Shown: in pieces, positions 60,928 through 64,000 of the stretch
Layout of the letters: each line of letters starts with the position of its first letter
Numbering within the stretch: position 1 is the first letter of the stretch
Origin: Sphingomonas sp. SRS2
GTDB lineage: Bacteria > Pseudomonadota > Alphaproteobacteria > Sphingomonadales > Sphingomonadaceae
DNA: 64,000 nt
Direction: 5' to 3'
Assembly: GCF_000971055.1 (NCBI RefSeq)
Contig: NZ_LARW01000109.1
Coordinates: 1-64,000 of the forward strand
The notes under the pieces: generated by a model
What the model saw: the letters and a program-made list of their open reading frames with translations, nothing else
Told to the model about the DNA's origin: nothing
Databases searched by the model: none
Made by a program: the position numbers and the translations under genes

Positions 60928-61228
60928 CGATCCGCTCCCCGGTAAAACTCAGTGCATTACCGCTGGTGGCGGCGATCATTTCGGACTCCAAACCACCGTT
61001 ATGAGCAGGGCTTGGCGACGGACCATCGGAAGCGTGATCGTTGGGGGCGGAGCCGCCGGCTTGCCGCGTGGCGTCAACGATAACGCCGTCTGCCCAATCG
61101 CCGCGAATGTCGAAGAAGCGGCCGATCTCCTCGGCGAGGTAATCCGCGAGAATGATGACCAGCCGCCAGCCCAGCCAGCCGAGCGCGACGATCAGGCCTC
61201 CGACTGTGAGCCCCCCCGCGTCCATCAT
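60920..61228 (-). CDS. Small membrane protein of the immunity region
   Basis: A 102-aa protein with one N-terminal membrane span (LTVGGLIVALGWLGWRLVIILADYLAEEI) and a polar, probably disordered tail (HASDGPSPSPAHNGG). Could serve in superinfection exclusion; this is inferred from position only. Confidence 0.55.
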   Translation of the reverse strand: MMDAGGLTVGGLIVALGWLGWRLVIILADYLAEEIGRFFDIRGDWADGVIVDATRQAGGSAPNDHASDGPSPSPAHNGGLESEMIAATSGNALSFTGERIDA

Positions 61229-61500
61229 GGCGCTGTCGCCGGCACGAGCGGCAGCTGCGGCTCATCAGCTATCGCTTCGAGCGCGCTCGCCAGCTCCTCT
61301 GACTTGCCGCGCGCGGCCGCAGCCAGGCACACATGATCGAACCGAGCCTTGGACATGCCGATGCGGCGCCAGCTATCGACGGTCGATGTCGGGGTGAAGG
61401 TGAAGCCGGATACGGTGCCGGTGCCGCCGAGGGCATCAAGCACCACGACGGCGCGCGCGCCGTCGAGGGCAAAGGGTTCGGGGAGGGTTTGTCCGTCCAT
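61225..61500 (-). CDS. First gene of the leftward early operon, function unknown
   Basis: A 91-aa protein (ARAVVVLDALGGTGTVSGFTFTPTSTVDSWRRIGMSKARFDHVCLAAAARG). Its start at 61500 lies 11 bp from the outermost operator copy (61511-61525), so the repressor controls it and the genes that follow. No family recognised. Confidence 0.6.
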   Translation of the reverse strand: MDGQTLPEPFALDGARAVVVLDALGGTGTVSGFTFTPTSTVDSWRRIGMSKARFDHVCLAAAARGKSEELASALEAIADEPQLPLVPATAP

Positions 61501-61510
61501 GGGCTGCTAC

Positions 61511-61574
61511 ATCCGATAATCGGATGTAGATTACAAGCAGAATTATCCGATTATAGGCGTTGCGATAATCGGAT
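61511..61574. promoter_or_regulatory. Three repressor operators in the leftward early/repressor gap
   Basis: Perfect 15-bp palindrome ATCCGATAATCGGAT at 61511-61525, a half-conserved copy around 61545-61555 (ATCCGAT TAT AGG), and a third copy (TGCGATAATCGGAT) at 61561-61574 that overlaps the repressor ATG at 61573. The spacing (centres near 61518, 61549 and 61567) and the overlap with the start fit a CI-like switch with autoregulation. Confidence 0.8.
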
Positions 61575-62181
61575 GGGTCGCCTTGATGGCGAAATGGAAG
61601 AAACGCCGGCACAATGGGTCAAGCGCCGCATGGTCGAAAAGGGCCTGCGTCAGGTCGACCTCGCCAACGCGATCGGCGCCAACAACCCGAACAAGATCAG
61701 CAAGGCGTTCGCGGGCGATCGGCAGTTCAAGGTCCATGAGATGGACATCCTCCGCGCCCTGCTCGCGGAGGGACCACCCGCGACGCCGGTTGACGGCTCT
61801 GCAGTGCGGTACATCCCGTTTGTCGGAAAGGTGCCAGGCGGAAACTGGCGTGAGGCGGTTCAGCAGGCGCTGGGGACTATCCCCGTCGCGGCGGAAGGAA
61901 TGCCCGTCAATGCCGTAGCGCTGAAAGTCGTGGGCGACTCAATGAACAGGCTGGTGGATGACGGGGGCTATATCATCTTTGACCCCGATGACCGCTCGCT
62001 TTTCCCCGACAAATTCTATGTCATTCAGAACGCCGAGGGTGAGACCACCTTCAAGCAATTCAAGTCCGATCCGGCGAGGCTGGTGCCCTGCTCACTCAAT
62101 CCGGCGTATCAGGACATATTGATCGGCGATCAGCCCTTCTCGATCGTCGGCCGCGTGATCGCCTTTCACGGCCGGCTATAG
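61573..62181 (+). CDS. S24-family (LexA/CI-like) prophage repressor
   Basis: A 202-aa repressor: N-terminal HTH (MVEKGLRQVDLANAIGANNPNKISKAFAGDRQFK), hinge, and an S24 peptidase domain with catalytic Ser in VVGDSMNRLVDDGGYIIF and Lys in GETTFKQFKSDP; the likely self-cleavage site is in VGKVPGGNW. RecA-stimulated cleavage would induce the prophage on DNA damage. Start at 61573 is leaderless-like and overlaps an operator; ATG 61594 is the alternative. It sits between two operator groups. Confidence 0.93.
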   Translation: MGRLDGEMEETPAQWVKRRMVEKGLRQVDLANAIGANNPNKISKAFAGDRQFKVHEMDILRALLAEGPPATPVDGSAVRYIPFVGKVPGGNWREAVQQALGTIPVAAEGMPVNAVALKVVGDSMNRLVDDGGYIIFDPDDRSLFPDKFYVIQNAEGETTFKQFKSDPARLVPCSLNPAYQDILIGDQPFSIVGRVIAFHGRL

Positions 62182-62188
62182 GCCAGCG

Positions 62189-62383
62189 TCAGGCGGCCTG
62201 CTCTTCAATGGAGAAAACTTTCTCCATCCCGCCGGGCACGATGGTGAACCACTGCCCCCACTCGTCATAGGCGCCCAAGCCCAGCTCGATCGCATCGCGG
62301 CGCGCATGTTCCCGATCGTCGCGCCAAGGCGCACTCGGCTTCCCAAAACACGTCACCCGATACCATCGAACTGCTGTACGCAT
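62189..62383 (-). CDS. Small protein antisense-placed beside the repressor, function unknown
   Basis: A 64-aa protein (AVRWYRVTCFGKPSAPWRDDREHARRDAIELGLGAYDEWGQWFTIVPGGMEKVFSIEEQ), converging on the repressor gene. Its promoter would lie near the second operator pair, so it may be repressor-controlled. No family recognised. Confidence 0.55.
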   Translation of the reverse strand: MRTAVRWYRVTCFGKPSAPWRDDREHARRDAIELGLGAYDEWGQWFTIVPGGMEKVFSIEEQAA

Positions 62384-62458
62384 CCTTCACCCCCTCTGAG
62401 TCGCGGCGATGAAATGTGGAACATTGGCAGAACAAACGTCAATAAGGTCAATCACATA

Positions 62459-62506
62459 ATCCGATAGTCGGATTTTCCATTTGCTATTAAGCTCCGATTA
62501 TCGGAT
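62459..62506. promoter_or_regulatory. Two repressor operators before the rightward early genes
   Basis: 15-bp palindromes ATCCGATAGTCGGAT (62459-62473) and CTCCGATTATCGGAT (62492-62506) match the sites at 61511. Together they give the repressor five sites, flanking its own gene. A promoter for the genes from 62537 must lie here. Confidence 0.8.
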
Positions 62507-62536
62507 ATGCCGACCGTCACAACGACGGAGGCAGCA

Positions 62537-62845
62537 ATGCACAGTTCCCAATTCGATCCCCTCGGCAGCGTCACCGATTGGCTGAAGGCCCGCACGTACC
62601 GCGCCCCGCAGCAGAAGGACTGGACGCCCGAAGATAACCTCTTCGTGGACTATCATCGCCACGCCGAGGCCGCCGGTCTCGCGCCCAGCGAGCGGGTCGA
62701 TCGCGAGACCTTCCGCAACGAACTCCACGCCATGTCCGATCGCGGCCCGGATCACCGTCTGGCGAAGGCCGAGGGATCAAGCCTCGAACGCTGGGTCGAT
62801 TGCTGGCCGCGCACCTTGCGCCACGCCCAAAGGCTGGCCGCATGA
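62537..62845 (+). CDS. First rightward early gene, function unknown
   Basis: A 102-aa protein (HSSQFDPLGSVTDWLKARTYRAPQQKDWTPEDNLFVDYHRHAEAAGL). ATG at 62537 follows GGAGG (62526-62531) at good spacing, so it is preferred to ATG 62507, which lies right at the operator. First gene of the repressor-controlled rightward operon. Confidence 0.62.
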   Translation: MHSSQFDPLGSVTDWLKARTYRAPQQKDWTPEDNLFVDYHRHAEAAGLAPSERVDRETFRNELHAMSDRGPDHRLAKAEGSSLERWVDCWPRTLRHAQRLAA

Positions 62846-63114
62846 TCATCGTGATCCACGGCCCGCCGGCCTGCGGCAAAACCTTCAACCGCGAGCGGCT
62901 GCGCGAGCACTTCGGCTGCCGGCGTATCGTCGACAGCTGGGACGCGTATAGCGGACAGGGCGACGGCCGCAGTCAGCGCCTGCGCGACGGCGACCTGATC
63001 CTGACGTGCGACAGCCCGGAAGCGATCTACGGATCGAAGGCGCTACGCGGGATGTCCTATGGCGTCCACGCCTTCGAAGCGGCGATCGAAGCCGCCGGCG
63101 GGCGGATCAGCTGA
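62842..63114 (+). CDS. Small P-loop (Walker A) protein
   Basis: A 90-aa protein with IIVIHGPPACGKTFNRERL, a Walker A motif (GPPACGKT), then FGCRRIVDSW, DLILTCDSPEAIYG. It resembles a short AAA or kinase-like P-loop domain lacking other domains. ATGA-coupled to the previous gene. Confidence 0.7.
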   Translation: MIIVIHGPPACGKTFNRERLREHFGCRRIVDSWDAYSGQGDGRSQRLRDGDLILTCDSPEAIYGSKALRGMSYGVHAFEAAIEAAGGRIS

Positions 63115-63446
63115 TGCGCTGTTATCGCACCAGCACCGGCCTGTTCGTCGGCACTCAGGCGGAGGGCGGCGACGCCTTCTCGCGGATCGTCGTGCCCGAC
63201 GACAAGCCCGCCCTGCTCAACTTCCTGAACGCCCTCGCGGGCGAGCAGCAACCCGAGCCAGCCGAGCGCGTCACGCCTTCGGCACCGCCTCCCATCCAGC
63301 CTGCACCGTCGCGCCAACCGACCGGGCCGATCACACTAGCCGACGCCGAGACCTTCATTCAGGAGGCCGACCACCGTCAGCTCGCCAGCCTCGCCGAGAA
63401 CGTCATCCTGCGCATGCGCGAGTTGGGCAAGGGCGCGGGGCTATGA
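63114..63446 (+). CDS. Rightward early protein, function unknown
   Basis: A 110-aa protein (RCYRTSTGLFVGTQAEGGDAFSRIVVPDDKPALLNFLNAL), a Pro-rich linker (APPPIQPAPSRQP) and a C-terminal helix (FIQEADHRQLASLAENVILRMRELG). Starts with TGATG overlap. No family recognised. Confidence 0.55.
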   Translation: MRCYRTSTGLFVGTQAEGGDAFSRIVVPDDKPALLNFLNALAGEQQPEPAERVTPSAPPPIQPAPSRQPTGPITLADAETFIQEADHRQLASLAENVILRMRELGKGAGL

Positions 63447-63646
63447 GGCGACTTCGCCTGATCGAATGGGGGCCGACGAAAGGGGAACGCGTCGCCAGTG
63501 GCGAATGCGCCATCGCCGGCTGTCGCGCACCGACCGATGGAGTCGTTACGCCCTATTGCCGCGTTCACAGGACCACCTTTGCCGGTTCGCCGTCGCCCTA
63601 TCCATTCACGCCAGCCGGCCGCATGACGATCGGAGGGCGGCCATGA
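63443..63646 (+). CDS. Small zinc-binding protein with GcrA-like C-terminal motif
   Basis: A 67-aa protein with GECAIAGCRAPTDGVVTPYCRVHRTTFAG; the C-x4-C...C-x2-H set is like the zinc motif at the end of GcrA-type cell-cycle regulators. Alone it lacks GcrA's HTH. Start at 63443 overlaps the previous stop (ATGA). Confidence 0.55.
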   Translation: MRRLRLIEWGPTKGERVASGECAIAGCRAPTDGVVTPYCRVHRTTFAGSPSPYPFTPAGRMTIGGRP

Positions 63647-64000
63647 CCCCCGCGCCCGCCATGACGCAAGATGGCTTCCATCCGGCCTTTGCCGAACTGG
63701 CCGAGCATATGCTCCGCGAGCGCGAGCGAGCTTGGCCCGATATGGTCAAGGCCGGCAAGCTGCCTCAGGGCACGGCCAGCCACCGCCTGTTCGTCCTGCG
63801 CTCGATCGCCGAAATCTGGCGGTGCGCGGCCGACAATCTCAACCCGAAGCGGCACTTCATGGGCGTCACCCGCGCCGAGGCGCTCGAAGAACTCGCGGTC
63901 GCGATCGACGCAGCCGAGACCCGCTGCCGCCACAAGCCAGAAGACGCCCAGCGCCAACTGCAGCGCGATCAGCTGATCGCCATGCGCTGGTGGCACGCCC
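63643..64000 (+). CDS. Rightward early protein, partial at the window edge
   Basis: Open frame from ATG 63643 (ATGA overlap with the previous stop) to the window end, at least 119 residues. It has HPAFAELAEHMLRERERAWPDMVKAGKLPQG, HRLFVLRSIAEIWRCAADNLNP and TRAEALEELAVAIDAAETRCRH, an all-helical pattern. The rightward operon continues past the window, likely toward the integrase. Confidence 0.6.
   Translation, partial: MTPAPAMTQDGFHPAFAELAEHMLRERERAWPDMVKAGKLPQGTASHRLFVLRSIAEIWRCAADNLNPKRHFMGVTRAEALEELAVAIDAAETRCRHKPEDAQRQLQRDQLIAMRWWHA

Overview
The window is high-GC DNA with short coupled overlaps (ATGA, GTGA, TGATG) and gene families typical of an alphaproteobacterium. The gene content and the Mu-like and siphophage-like families suggest a sphingomonad, but this is inference and I cannot name the species.

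Host DNA fills 1-7.6 kb. It holds the end of a class III alcohol dehydrogenase, a VOC-fold protein and S-formylglutathione hydrolase (glutathione-dependent formaldehyde detoxification). An Lrp-type regulator is divergent from a two-subunit acetolactate synthase operon. Then come a CHASE3-type histidine kinase, a receiver-only regulator and a receiver/histidine-kinase fusion. Host DNA ends at the 5' half of a tRNA-Gly(UCC), cut just after the anticodon loop; this is the probable left attachment junction.

From about 7.66 kb to past the right edge lies a lambda-like siphophage prophage. On the minus strand, read right to left, it has early/replication genes (61.5-53.2 kb and 38.6-36.3 kb), a candidate iteron origin (36.1-36.3 kb), a candidate cos region (35.24-35.55 kb), head genes (terminase small and GpA-type large subunits, gpW-like joiner, portal, fused protease/capsid protein, decoration protein), tail genes (completion proteins, tube, frameshifted assembly chaperone, tape measure, tip proteins, a 1479-aa Ala/Ser/Gly-rich fibre), lysis genes (endolysin, holin, nested spanins) and an adenine methylase. 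A toxin-antitoxin pair, a zinc-ribbon gene and a small membrane-protein gene lie on the opposite strand as likely morons. At 61.5-62.5 kb an S24-family repressor is flanked by five copies of a palindromic operator. Rightward genes then run off the window. The integrase and the other att site are not in view.

The main discovery is a second element nested inside this prophage. A complete Mu-like transposable element of 14,671 bp (38573-53243) begins TGT, ends ACA, carries inverted MuA-type binding sites at both ends (GACAAGAGnnnCTnGAnTC) and is flanked by a 5-bp target duplication (gcgga). It lies in the linker of the outer phage's primase-polymerase/helicase gene. Removing the element and one duplication copy joins the two gene halves into one in-frame reading frame of 1011 codons. 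The element has a full transposition and regulatory module (repressor, Ner-like, HTH protein, ParB-like, MuA with intact DDE, MuB, GemA, two Mor-like activators). Of a phage morphogenesis module it keeps only a Mu I-like protease and a tape-measure protein, joined with no gaps, with no terminase, portal, capsid, tube or fibre genes. Its tape measure is homologous in its C-terminal part to that of the outer prophage. It is either a cleanly reduced Mu-like prophage or a transposable phage satellite that relies on a helper siphophage.

Other points of note: a non-SSB early protein that ends in the same DDDVPF tip as the neighbouring phage SSB, a likely programmed -1 frameshift in the tail chaperone, an L,D-transpeptidase-like protein without its catalytic cysteine, and an acetolactate synthase with Glu in place of the metal-binding Asp.
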